From contig NZ_MVDI01000006.1 in the NCBI RefSeq assembly GCF_002939305.1, positions 62,001-126,000 of the forward strand: a stretch of DNA of 64,000 nt. Reading direction: 5' to 3'. Both the position numbers and the translations under genes were made by a program. Below the pieces are notes generated by a model, which saw only the letters and a program-made list of their open reading frames with translations, did no database searches and was not told the DNA's origin. The stretch comes from Chroococcidiopsis sp. TS-821 (lineage in GTDB: Bacteria; Cyanobacteriota; Cyanobacteriia; Cyanobacteriales; Chroococcidiopsidaceae). Shown here piece by piece: positions 9,263 through 15,801 of the stretch. The first letter of the stretch is position 1. Every line of letters begins with the position of its first letter.

Positions 9263-9313
9263 ACCTCAACTAAAAGCTAAGCTTAACGAAGGATTTGTTG
9301 CGAAATTCGTATT

Positions 9314-9817
9314 ATGTCTGACGAAGCTCACTACCAAAAAATTGAAAGTACTCCGTTAAACCTAGATGAACTAGATATTCAAATTGTGCAGCTGCTGCAT
9401 AAGGACGGGCGAATGCCATTTACAGAAATTGCCAAGAAAGTCGGTGTAGCAGAAGCAACGATCCGCAATCGCGTTCAACGATTGACAAACTCCGGTGCAA
9501 TCACGATTCAAGCATATTTAAACCCAGATAAGTTAGGCTTTCGCAACATAGCACTGATTGAGCTAAAGTTGGTAGATTTTGAGCAAGCGCAGGCGATCGC
9601 ATCTGAATTGGTTAATCAAGACTCTGTAAGCTATGTTGCCTTTGTGGCAGGTAGTTACGACCTATTTGTGGAAGTTACCTACGATACAAATGAAGGATTA
9701 TTCGATTTTATATCAGCCCTAAAAGCAAAATCTGGAGTCAGCAGTTGTGAAACAGCGATCGTCCTTAAACTACTTAAAACTCAATATTCGTTTCAAGCAA
9801 AATCTATCATAACCTGA
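9314..9817 (+). CDS. Lrp/AsnC family transcriptional regulator
   Basis: 167 residues. The N-terminal winged helix-turn-helix spans about 18-70 (LDIQIVQLLHKDGR, then IAKKVGVAEATIRNRVQRL as the recognition region) and a RAM ligand-binding domain spans about 80-155. Such regulators respond to amino acids or related small molecules. It is divergent from the substrate-binding protein/Rieske/TIM-barrel operon, which makes it the natural candidate for its control. A perfect palindrome lies 52 bp upstream of its start. Confidence 0.92.
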   Translation: MSDEAHYQKIESTPLNLDELDIQIVQLLHKDGRMPFTEIAKKVGVAEATIRNRVQRLTNSGAITIQAYLNPDKLGFRNIALIELKLVDFEQAQAIASELVNQDSVSYVAFVAGSYDLFVEVTYDTNEGLFDFISALKAKSGVSSCETAIVLKLLKTQYSFQAKSIIT

Positions 9818-10595
9818 GTTGTCATCTATACTAAGCAAATCATCAATTGTAGTATGCGCAGACTTGCTAAGCTCAATGAGTTTGCGATCGCGATTAGCGC
9901 GGTAACTGCAAGATTCATACAAAATTGGGTGGCGTGTAATGGAAGTTCGATGCGCGGCTTCTAGTTGCCGTTCCGCTCCACAAACAAGGTATGGTAGCAC
10001 AGCGTCGTTGAGGGGCAAGCCTGAAGTAAATAAAAAACGTGAGGATCTGGGCGGTTAGGCGTTTGTTGGTTTGTTCGCTCCCGCTAACTACTCACTACGC
10101 TCCAAGCAGATCGGTCAGTCGCTCACTCTTTTAAGGTTGCCTGTTTTTGGTCTCGCATTTTTTAGGCTTGCTAAGTAGATCTGCGCTCCGCTCCAGGGCT
10201 GTGCTGCTTAGACGAAATTGGGTGTCGCTCCACTGTCGTGAGGAGGAAAAAGATGAAGAGTGAGAAGGAGAGGTAAAGGTCAGGCGCACAACGGGCAGCG
10301 TTCGCCGGATAGTCTCGCAATTGGTAGGTCACGTGGGCGGAAGGCTGGCAACCCCCCTCACCCCCACACGGGGGAAATGGTAGTTTAATATGCCTCTCGG
10401 CGCAGCTGGCGATTTGTTCCTAGCGCGGTTAGTTTCCTCGCGCAGCTGGTGGTTTGCGTTCCTTTCAGCATCTGTCGTTTCCTCTTCAGGCTTCCGCGCC
10501 GCCTTCTGTTTTGTGCCTCTGATTTACATGACTTGTTGTTTCTTTCCACATTCTTATTATGCCTTGTTTTCACGGCAATGTCAAGCATTTATAGG
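9818..10595. other. Gene-poor, GC-richer boundary region
   Basis: About 780 bp with no frame I can support. The stretch 10020-10380 differs from its surroundings: it is richer in G and C, contains many short CGCTCC/GCTCGC-like pieces and ends in a CCCCC-ACAC-GGGGG mini-hairpin at 10361-10374. Short reading frames here on both strands are low-complexity Ser/Arg/Cys-rich shadows. It marks the left edge of the plasmid-like block and could hold a recombination junction or a decayed repeat. Confidence 0.4.
10556..10579. promoter_or_regulatory. Degenerate copy of the RHH operator
   Basis: ATTATGCCTTG followed directly by TTTTCACGGCAAT is a compressed, imperfect version of the inverted repeat found upstream of the RHH gene (ATTATGCCTTGAAAAC / GTTTTCATGGCATAAT). 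It sits just past the RHH stop codon. It may be a second binding site or a decayed duplicate. Confidence 0.35.
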
Positions 10596-10850
10596 TTATT
10601 TTTCTTCATCTTTTGCTTGGTTTTCGCTGTTTTCAAGGTACGCGATCGCTGCTTTTTGCAACCACTCAGATAACTTCAAGCCCGATGCTGCCACAGCGCG
10701 ATCAATGCGACTTTCTAGCGATCGCGGGGGGCGAAAGCCCATCATTCGTCCTTTGGGTTCTTCACCTGGAGCAACTACAAAGCTAGTCGCATTTTTCTTT
10801 TTAGGGTTCGGTTTCCCAGGACTTCCAGTCTTTCCTTTTACTCCTGCCAC
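10596..10850 (-). CDS. Small ribbon-helix-helix-like DNA-binding protein
   Basis: 84 residues. The first 40 are basic and rich in Lys, Gly and Pro (KGKTGSPGKPNPKKKNA). The rest reads like a CopG/Arc-type ribbon-helix-helix: a short strand MMGFRPPRSLE, helix RIDRAVAASG, then LKLSEWLQKAAIAYLEN. Such proteins control copy number or transfer on plasmids. It is divergent from the run of small genes starting at 11057, and the spacer carries a large inverted repeat, so autoregulation is likely. The assignment rests on pattern only. Confidence 0.65.
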   Translation of the reverse strand: MAGVKGKTGSPGKPNPKKKNATSFVVAPGEEPKGRMMGFRPPRSLESRIDRAVAASGLKLSEWLQKAAIAYLENSENQAKDEEK

Positions 10851-10877
10851 AGCGTTTAATTAATGTAAAGATTTGTC

Positions 10878-10924
10878 ATTATGCCTTGAAAACTAGGGAT
10901 AATGCAGTGTTTTCATGGCATAAT
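10878..10924. promoter_or_regulatory. 16-bp-arm inverted repeat, candidate operator
   Basis: ATTATGCCTTGAAAAC (10878-10893) and GTTTTCATGGCATAAT (10909-10924) are inverted repeats with one mismatch, separated by 15 bp. The repeat starts 28 bp upstream of the RHH gene on the minus strand and lies between it and the plus-strand gene run. The arms are separated by about three helical turns centre to centre, as expected for two dimers of a small repressor. Confidence 0.55.
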
Positions 10925-11056
10925 AATAGTAACAAATAAACCAGCGTGCAGCAGGGCTTGGGCAGCTGAGAGTCTCGGAACCAGTGGGGCAGCGAGACGA
11001 AAACAAAAAACCCAGTGTGTTACTGGGCTGCGTTCAATAAAAAAGGTAATTCCATT

Positions 11057-11305
11057 ATGTCAATAATTGCACCATCTGCCGAATCTACTCTCGCTTTAGC
11101 TATTGAGGAGTTTACTCGTAAGGCTGAGGCTTTCTTACAAATTCATTATCAATACGGTAGCAGTAAGGAAGATATCGAAATCATTCTTAAAGCTGTTAAG
11201 GATTTGAAACTCGACATAGACATTGAGCAACTAGAACAAGAGTTTGAATTGCACTGCGATCGCAAAGATCTAGAGGCTGATTACTACGATTCAGCTTGGT
11301 TCTAG
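11057..11305 (+). CDS. Small acidic hypothetical protein of the plasmid-like block
   Basis: 82 residues from ATG 11057, chosen because AAAAAGGTAAT just upstream is a good ribosome-binding site; an ATG 14 codons earlier is less likely. The protein is acidic and helical, with the C-terminal half rich in Glu, Asp and Leu (DIDIEQLEQEFELHCDRKD). No family recognised. It is the first of a run of small plus-strand genes, each followed by a hairpin, that leads to ArdA and the Sak4-like ATPase. Confidence 0.65.
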   Translation: MSIIAPSAESTLALAIEEFTRKAEAFLQIHYQYGSSKEDIEIILKAVKDLKLDIDIEQLEQEFELHCDRKDLEADYYDSAWF

Positions 11306-11313
11306 AAGCAAAC

Positions 11314-11329
11314 GGGGGCAGTTGCCCCC
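11314..11329 (+). terminator. Hairpin GGGGGC-AGTT-GCCCCC
   Basis: Perfect 6-bp GC stem with a 4-nt loop directly after the 11057-11305 gene. No T-tract follows (AGTACAAAC), so it may protect or attenuate the transcript instead of ending it. Confidence 0.45.
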
Positions 11330-11353
11330 AGTACAAACTTTGGAGAATGAGAT

Positions 11354-11563
11354 ATGAAGCCAGGAATGAAAGTTATTCAAAAACAGCAAGTAGGCAATCG
11401 CTGGGTTTGGTTGTGTGAAGAATCGCTGCTAGGGCAAGGATGCCGCGAGTGGGCAACATATGTATCAATGTCACCTGATGAAACTCGCACCGAATACGGG
11501 CATTACTTCGTAAACAAAAGCAATGCAGTTCAAGATTATCAGGCACGGTTAAACAGCATCTAA
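11354..11563 (+). CDS. Small hypothetical protein
   Basis: 69 residues. ATG is preceded by GGAGAATGAGAT, a good ribosome-binding site. It is Trp- and Tyr-rich (GNRWVWLCEE, REWATYVSM) and looks like a compact beta protein. I do not recognise it. Its place in the same-strand run of small genes suggests a plasmid or phage accessory role. Confidence 0.65.
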   Translation: MKPGMKVIQKQQVGNRWVWLCEESLLGQGCREWATYVSMSPDETRTEYGHYFVNKSNAVQDYQARLNSI

Positions 11564-11639
11564 GCCAAGCGTCCTGAGCAAGACGTTAAAAGGCTCGTCA
11601 AGTTTTTTCAAATCACTAAAAATACACAGGGTCGTAACA

Positions 11640-11987
11640 ATGCTATTTACAGATTATCCAAATGCGATCGCGCGCATTCAAAGGCAAATCCTCGACACAG
11701 ACCAGCACCTAATCGGATTGACAGAGGGCGTAAAGATTTTTGAAGCAGAGATTGATAAGGCGATCGCTTTTGATACATCGCTCAAAAACGAAGCTCAGCG
11801 AAAAGCGCGGCGAATTGAGTTGCAACAAACCGACGGCAATTCTTACGCTGCATCACGGTTACTAAGAGAAACAAAGGAAAAGCGCGAAATACTAGCAATT
11901 GAGCTTGAATTGCTACGAAATCAATTTGCAATTCTTAAGTTAGAAAAGCGCGAGGCGATCGCTCGTTTAGAGGTTGAACTAGCTTAA
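11640..11987 (+). CDS. Coiled-coil hypothetical protein
   Basis: 115 residues, almost entirely helical with long charged stretches (KNEAQRKARRIELQQ, LLRETKEKREILAIELELL), so a coiled-coil dimer is likely. It lies upstream of the SWIM-type and ArdA genes and of the Sak4-like ATPase; small coiled-coil proteins often sit beside phage single-strand annealing genes, but nothing in the sequence proves that here. Confidence 0.6.
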   Translation: MLFTDYPNAIARIQRQILDTDQHLIGLTEGVKIFEAEIDKAIAFDTSLKNEAQRKARRIELQQTDGNSYAASRLLRETKEKREILAIELELLRNQFAILKLEKREAIARLEVELA

Positions 11988-12042
11988 ACAGTTTTACTTC
12001 TGTGCCACTGCTTTTAACCGAGTTAGTGGCAACAACAACATT

Positions 12043-12492
12043 ATGATTGAAATCTCCTTAGAACTTGCATCACAACACTTTTCTAAATATGCGATCGCTG
12101 AGTTGCTTCATTACTTGAATAGGTCAAAGTGGGAGCAGAAATACAACAAGCATCAATTAAAAGTTGAGCTTTGGGCTGTTGGCATTTGGGTAAGAGAGGC
12201 AGGAATTATTAGCTATCAAGATTTAGCCTGTTTCATTCGCGAAACAACCTTACTTAAGGCGTCAGGGTTACGAGTAGAAAAGCGATTGCCCAACTTATTT
12301 TTAGTACAAGGAGTGCAGAAATCAAAGTATGCAGTGGTGCGACAAAACAACCATTTTCGCTGTGAATGTATGCTCTATCAATGCCGAGATAATCGTTTGA
12401 GAACCGAGCTACCTCAACTATTCGAGGCATTGAATCGAAAGATATTTTGTCATCACACAGTAGCAGCATACTTATCGTCAAAAAATCAATAA
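12043..12492 (+). CDS. SWIM-type zinc-finger-like protein
   Basis: 149 residues. The C-terminal part has Cys-x-Cys (FRCECMLYQC) followed about 23-25 residues later by Cys-x-His (FCHHTVAAYL), the CxCx(n)CxH signature of SWIM zinc fingers, which bind DNA or proteins. The N-terminal half is helical with a Tyr/Trp-rich stretch (LHYLNRSKWEQKYNKHQLK). Between them is LPNLFLVQGVQKSKYAVVRQ, the usual strand before a SWIM knuckle. No enzyme domain is attached, unlike most SWIM proteins. It sits 98 bp before ardA. Confidence 0.6.
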   Translation: MIEISLELASQHFSKYAIAELLHYLNRSKWEQKYNKHQLKVELWAVGIWVREAGIISYQDLACFIRETTLLKASGLRVEKRLPNLFLVQGVQKSKYAVVRQNNHFRCECMLYQCRDNRLRTELPQLFEALNRKIFCHHTVAAYLSSKNQ

Positions 12493-12537
12493 CTTTCGTC
12501 CCTGTAGGTAGGCGGTTAGACCTTCACTTTAGCTGCT

Positions 12538-12583
12538 CATCCCCGCCAAGAGACGGCAGCAACTTCCATACATCAAGAGGTAA
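12538..12583 (+). repeat. Duplicated leader, copy 1 (before ardA)
   Basis: CATCCCCGCCAAGAGAC, a GGCAGC core and CATCAAGAGGTAA precede the ardA start. The same modules in the same order precede the next gene (13175-13222). The terminal AAGAGGTAA contains the ribosome-binding site. Confidence 0.7.
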
Positions 12584-12589
12584 AAATCA

Positions 12590-13117
12590 ATGTGTGAAGA
12601 TAAAACACCGCGTATCTATATAGCTTGCCTGGAAGCATACAGCAAGGGTGTACTACACGGAGCGTGGCTCGACTGCAATCAAGGTATAGAAAATATTTGG
12701 AAAGGAATTGATGAGGTTTTAAGAACATCGCCAGTCCTAGGCGCAGAGGATTGGGCAATTCACAGTTATGAAAACTGGCAAGGTATTTCGATTGGGGAAT
12801 ACGAATCGATTGAGCGCGTTGCAGAGTTAGCTGAATTATTACAGGTACATGGTAGAGCATTTGCAGCTTACTACAACTATTACGGTAGCGACGCCAGTTT
12901 AGCGGGCTTTCAAGAATGCTACGAAGGAAAGTACGAAAGTGAGGAAGACTTTGCTTACAGCATTTGGTACGAGTTGGGCAAGTTAAAGCTGTTAGAAACT
13001 TGGGGCATTCTTGATATTTACATTGACTGGGAAGCTGTAGCCCGTGACTTATTCATCGATTCTTACTTTTCGGTTGAAACTGGTTACAAAGAGGTGTACG
13101 TGTTCAATCGCTATTAA
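12590..13117 (+). CDS. ardA: Antirestriction protein ArdA
   Basis: 175 residues, the usual ArdA length. The start PRIYIACLEAYSKGVLHGAWLDC, the middle EDWAIHSYENWQG and the C-terminal YIDWEAVARDLFIDSYF match the ArdA family pattern. The protein is strongly acidic, as expected for a DNA mimic. ArdA dimers occupy the DNA groove of type I restriction-modification enzymes and protect incoming mobile DNA. Its presence supports the view that this block came in as a conjugative plasmid or integrative element. It has an unusual duplicated leader upstream shared with the following gene. Confidence 0.92.
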   Translation: MCEDKTPRIYIACLEAYSKGVLHGAWLDCNQGIENIWKGIDEVLRTSPVLGAEDWAIHSYENWQGISIGEYESIERVAELAELLQVHGRAFAAYYNYYGSDASLAGFQECYEGKYESEEDFAYSIWYELGKLKLLETWGILDIYIDWEAVARDLFIDSYFSVETGYKEVYVFNRY

Positions 13118-13174
13118 TAATTGAAACTCCGACCTGAGTATGTTGTTAAACTGCTCAAATCCAAGGTTGCCGCC

Positions 13175-13222
13175 CATCCCCGCCAAGAGACAGCGGCAGC
13201 CTCCCCTTACATCAAGAGGTAA
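13175..13222 (+). repeat. Duplicated leader, copy 2
   Basis: CATCCCCGCCAAGAGAC, CGGCAGC and CATCAAGAGGTAA, as before ardA, with a few changes in the middle. The stop-to-leader distance is also similar. The two genes that follow are not related, so the untranslated region itself was copied. Confidence 0.7.
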
Positions 13223-13227
13223 CTTTA

Positions 13228-13449
13228 ATGTACAACATTGCTCAAGAAATCGAACGCGAGATTGCCGAGTTAGAACAGGAACGAGAACGGCTGATTCGTT
13301 ATTGGTTTGAAATGGGCGAACTCGATTGCTTGCACACTTTACCACCACTTCACCCAGATAACTATTGGTATATGAGCGGGTACTGGGATATGGAGTATCA
13401 GCTAGAAATTGGCTTGAAGCCAGAGCCTATGAGTTTTGAACACTTCTAG
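13228..13449 (+). CDS. Small hypothetical protein with N-terminal coiled coil
   Basis: 73 residues. The first 30 residues form a charged helix (AQEIEREIAELEQERERLIR); the rest is Tyr/Trp/Met-rich (DNYWYMSGYWDMEYQLEIG). No family recognised. It follows ardA and shares its leader sequence, so the two are probably expressed in the same way; it may be an antirestriction accessory or DNA-mimic-like protein, since it is acidic, but this is a guess. Confidence 0.6.
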   Translation: MYNIAQEIEREIAELEQERERLIRYWFEMGELDCLHTLPPLHPDNYWYMSGYWDMEYQLEIGLKPEPMSFEHF

Positions 13450-13458
13450 AACTAACAA

Positions 13459-13484
13459 TGGGGAAGTATAAAACTGCTTCCCCA
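13459..13484 (+). terminator. Hairpin TGGGGAAG / CTTCCCCA
   Basis: 8-bp perfect stem, 10-nt loop, 9 bp after the stop of the 13228-13449 gene. It is followed by ACTACAACC, not a T-run, so termination is uncertain. Confidence 0.45.
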
Positions 13485-13516
13485 ACTACAACCAATTCTG
13501 CATTAGGAATACGTCA

Positions 13517-14368
13517 ATGTTTAAACGCGCAACCAAATCACAAATCAAACTTCGCTTAGCCCTCGTTGGGATTAGTGGTGGTGGAAAAACTTACTCTGCT
13601 TTATCAATTGCTTCCCATTTAGGTAAGAGTATTGCAGTAATTGATACCGAACACGGCAGCGCTAGTAAGTATGCAGACTTATTTCAATTCGATACTTGCG
13701 AACTATCTAGCTTTCATCCTCAAAACTATATCGATGCAATCAACGCGGCGAGTGGTAACTATGACGTGCTGATCGTTGATAGCCTCAGTCATGCATGGAT
13801 TGGTAAAGATGGTGCATTAGAACAAGTAGACCGCATTGCTAAGCGATCGCCCTCTAGTAACACTTTTGCAGCATGGCGCGATGTTACTCCACTACACAAT
13901 CAATTAGTAGAAGCAATGCTACTGTGCCAGAGTCATTTGATTGTCACGATGCGGAGTAAGACTGAGTATGTTATGGAGGAGTACGAAGATAAAGGTAGGA
14001 AGAAGACTAGACCTGCTAAAGTTGGACTCGCACCAATTCAACGCGACGGGCTTGAATACGAATTTGATGTCGTGGGCGATATGGACAAAGATAATAACTT
14101 AATTGTTACTAAGTCTCGATGTCCTGATTTAGTTGGTAGAGTCATTAACAAGCCAGGTAAAGATCTGGCATACTGCCTACGTGCTTGGATGGGCGAACCG
14201 TGGTTGGTGTGGAAATCTGAAGCAGATGCGATCGCCTGGGCAGCTGCTCAATTACCAGAAATGCCGATTGAAGAACTACGACAAGAATTTGATAATTTAC
14301 CTGCTAGCAACGGTAAGAAAGCGCCTGTGTGGGTAGAGCGCGTAGCAGTGCTTAAAGAACCTTTTTAG
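13517..14368 (+). CDS. Sak4-like RecA-fold ATPase (phage/plasmid recombination)
   Basis: 283 residues. Walker A is GISGGGKT at residues 18-25 and Walker B is VLIVDSLSH with Asp88; further on lie IVTMRSKTEYV and an AP.QRDGLEYEFDVV segment typical of the AAA_24/Sak4 group of phage recombinases. These single-domain RecA paralogues help single-strand annealing with an SSB partner. The gene sits at the end of a run of plasmid-type genes. A general name such as AAA family ATPase is safe; the Sak4 role is inferred from family resemblance. Confidence 0.8.
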   Translation: MFKRATKSQIKLRLALVGISGGGKTYSALSIASHLGKSIAVIDTEHGSASKYADLFQFDTCELSSFHPQNYIDAINAASGNYDVLIVDSLSHAWIGKDGALEQVDRIAKRSPSSNTFAAWRDVTPLHNQLVEAMLLCQSHLIVTMRSKTEYVMEEYEDKGRKKTRPAKVGLAPIQRDGLEYEFDVVGDMDKDNNLIVTKSRCPDLVGRVINKPGKDLAYCLRAWMGEPWLVWKSEADAIAWAAAQLPEMPIEELRQEFDNLPASNGKKAPVWVERVAVLKEPF

Positions 14369-14381
14369 GTTTTGTTGATGC

Positions 14382-14409
14382 AAGTGGTAGTTTCTAGAAG
14401 CTACCACTT
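14382..14409. terminator. Hairpin AAGTGGTAG / CTACCACTT
   Basis: 9-bp perfect stem with 10-nt loop, 14 bp after the ATPase stop and just before the stop of the convergent gene at 14429-14692. Probably a bidirectional terminator, although the flanking T-runs are weak. Confidence 0.55.
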
Positions 14410-14428
14410 ATCATCAGATACCAATTCA

Positions 14429-14692
14429 CTAAAGGTTAGCTTGCAAGTCCCTATCCTGCAACGATTGCCCTTTAGTAGAAAGTCGGTACGAAACAGCATT
14501 TAATATTTCGCTTAGTTCGTCACGATTCATCCAGTCAATTTGTTTAACCATCCATTGTAAAAAGTTGTTTTCAACTACGACGCTTAACCCTGATTGACTG
14601 CCAAGTAACCGTTGAGCTAATTCAACCTTCTCTTCAGAGGACAAGCTTTCGACTACAGGCAGTACTTTTTCTAAAGTATGTCTCGCATTCAT
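14429..14692 (-). CDS. Small hypothetical helical protein
   Basis: 87 residues, mostly helical (HTLEKVLPVVESLSSEEKVELAQRLLG). The SLSSEEKVELAQRLL pattern resembles the small antitoxin/addiction-type and stress proteins that have a short helical N-terminus, but no toxin gene is next to it. It is convergent with the Sak4-like ATPase and on the same strand as the XRE regulator further up. Function unknown. Confidence 0.55.
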   Translation of the reverse strand: MNARHTLEKVLPVVESLSSEEKVELAQRLLGSQSGLSVVVENNFLQWMVKQIDWMNRDELSEILNAVSYRLSTKGQSLQDRDLQANL

Positions 14693-14916
14693 TTTTATAT
14701 TGAAGCTACGATTTACTTTACTGAGAGAATGAATTCGATAATCATAATACTCTCTTAAACATCTATTAACCGTATATTTACGAGTTTGCCCTACGCAGAA
14801 GACTCCTGTTCTGAATAACTTCCGTATTTTCTCGCATGAATTCAGATTAAGTATGCTTCTTTGTATTATGTAAAAAGCCCTAATACTCTTCTGTTTAGGA
14901 CTTGCACTAAAGTTTT

Positions 14917-15288
14917 CTAAACAGCAATCCGCTCTGTTGAATGGCGAGACTGCTCGTTTAACGAGTTAGTTTTAGGAGAAACCCGTCTAGCGATCGCTGC
15001 TAGTAAGCTGCTTAGTTGCGCGTCGTCCATTGATTGCACGAACAAATCAATGTCGCTCTGCACAGATTCTTTGCCTGCTAGCAAAAGATAAAAAAAAGAT
15101 TTTGAGCCTGGTTCTAATTGCTCCATAGCGCTAAGGATCTCTTCCAAGGTGTTATGCGCCATTGCTACGCCTTTACCATTTCTAAATCGCGATATGTGAG
15201 CTTCGCTAACTCCAGCAAGCTGCGACAGAGCTTTCGCGCTGATGGTGTACTTCCTCAATGTCTTGTCAAAGGCTTCGTGAATTAACAT
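14917..15288 (-). CDS. XRE-family helix-turn-helix regulator
   Basis: 123 residues. A Cro/CI-type helix-turn-helix covers about 8-60, with ISAKALSQLAGVSEAHISRFRNGKG as the recognition part. The C-terminal half is helical and has no known ligand domain. It is divergent from the replication-initiator-like gene and could regulate it; direct repeats lie in the 500-bp spacer between them. Confidence 0.82.
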   Translation of the reverse strand: MLIHEAFDKTLRKYTISAKALSQLAGVSEAHISRFRNGKGVAMAHNTLEEILSAMEQLEPGSKSFFYLLLAGKESVQSDIDLFVQSMDDAQLSSLLAAIARRVSPKTNSLNEQSRHSTERIAV

Positions 15289-15630
15289 TAAGTTTATTTA
15301 CAACTTTATTTACTGTAGGCTAATCAGTTTACTATGAGTAAATTAAGTTAGCTATTCCACCAATCTACACATACTTCACCAACTACATGAGGAAATTTAC
15401 ATGAAAGATCAGAGCAGCAGAAGGAGATTTCTATACTTAATATCTACTGTAGCAAAGTTAGTTGCATATCAATTAAAAATTTAGAGTTAAGTGCTTCTAC
15501 TTGTTGAAGCAATGATAACTCACGTTTGTCGGATAGGGTATAGAGAACGAACGCTATCTCGCTACAGTAGCTCTTTTTTCCAGACAAAAAATTAACCCCA
15601 ATCAACTGAAACTTGTTTGGGGCGTTTCAA
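15289..15630. other. Spacer between XRE regulator and replication-like gene
   Basis: No protein frame seen. A CCCCAA / TTGGGG inverted pair (15596-15621) surrounds ACTGAAACTTG. The AAACTTGT word recurs in it and in the perfect direct repeats that follow, so this may be part of a control or origin region. Confidence 0.35.
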
Positions 15631-15662
15631 ACTAAAACTTGTACATACTAAAACTTGTACAT
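15631..15662 (+). repeat. Two perfect 16-bp direct repeats, iteron-like
   Basis: ACTAAAACTTGTACAT occurs twice head to tail (15631-15646 and 15647-15662). A third AAACTTGT lies at 15609. The spacing and the position 140 bp upstream of a replication-initiator-like gene resemble iterons or an operator, but three words are too few to call an origin. Confidence 0.5.
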
Positions 15663-15801
15663 ATTATGACACAGATTGAGCCGAAGTTCTCAAGAAAGTT
15701 TGGCACGCTGCCAAGCGACTGTAGAACAAGACATTGGGAAAACATTACAACCATCTACTCTAAGTCATTAATTGCTGCATCTTTTGAGGAGGTGCAGAAC
15801 G

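Noticed and set aside
9770-10018. 82-codon minus-strand frame overlapping the Lrp 3' end
   Set aside because: No family look, no ribosome-binding site, antisense to the end of a clear gene.
10361-10374. Terminator CCCCC-ACAC-GGGGG
   Set aside because: Stem only 5 bp, no T-run and no gene ending next to it; kept only as a note in the boundary region.
9818-10380. tRNA or rRNA fragment in the GC-richer stretch
   Set aside because: No cloverleaf, TPsiC-like arm or conserved rRNA words could be found.
10385-10863. Several Ser/Cys/Phe-rich frames on both strands
   Set aside because: Low-complexity shadows of the RHH gene and the GC-rich border; the plus frames have no start signal.
13049-13348. 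99-codon minus-strand frame opposite the ardA end
   Set aside because: Antisense shadow over two supported genes.
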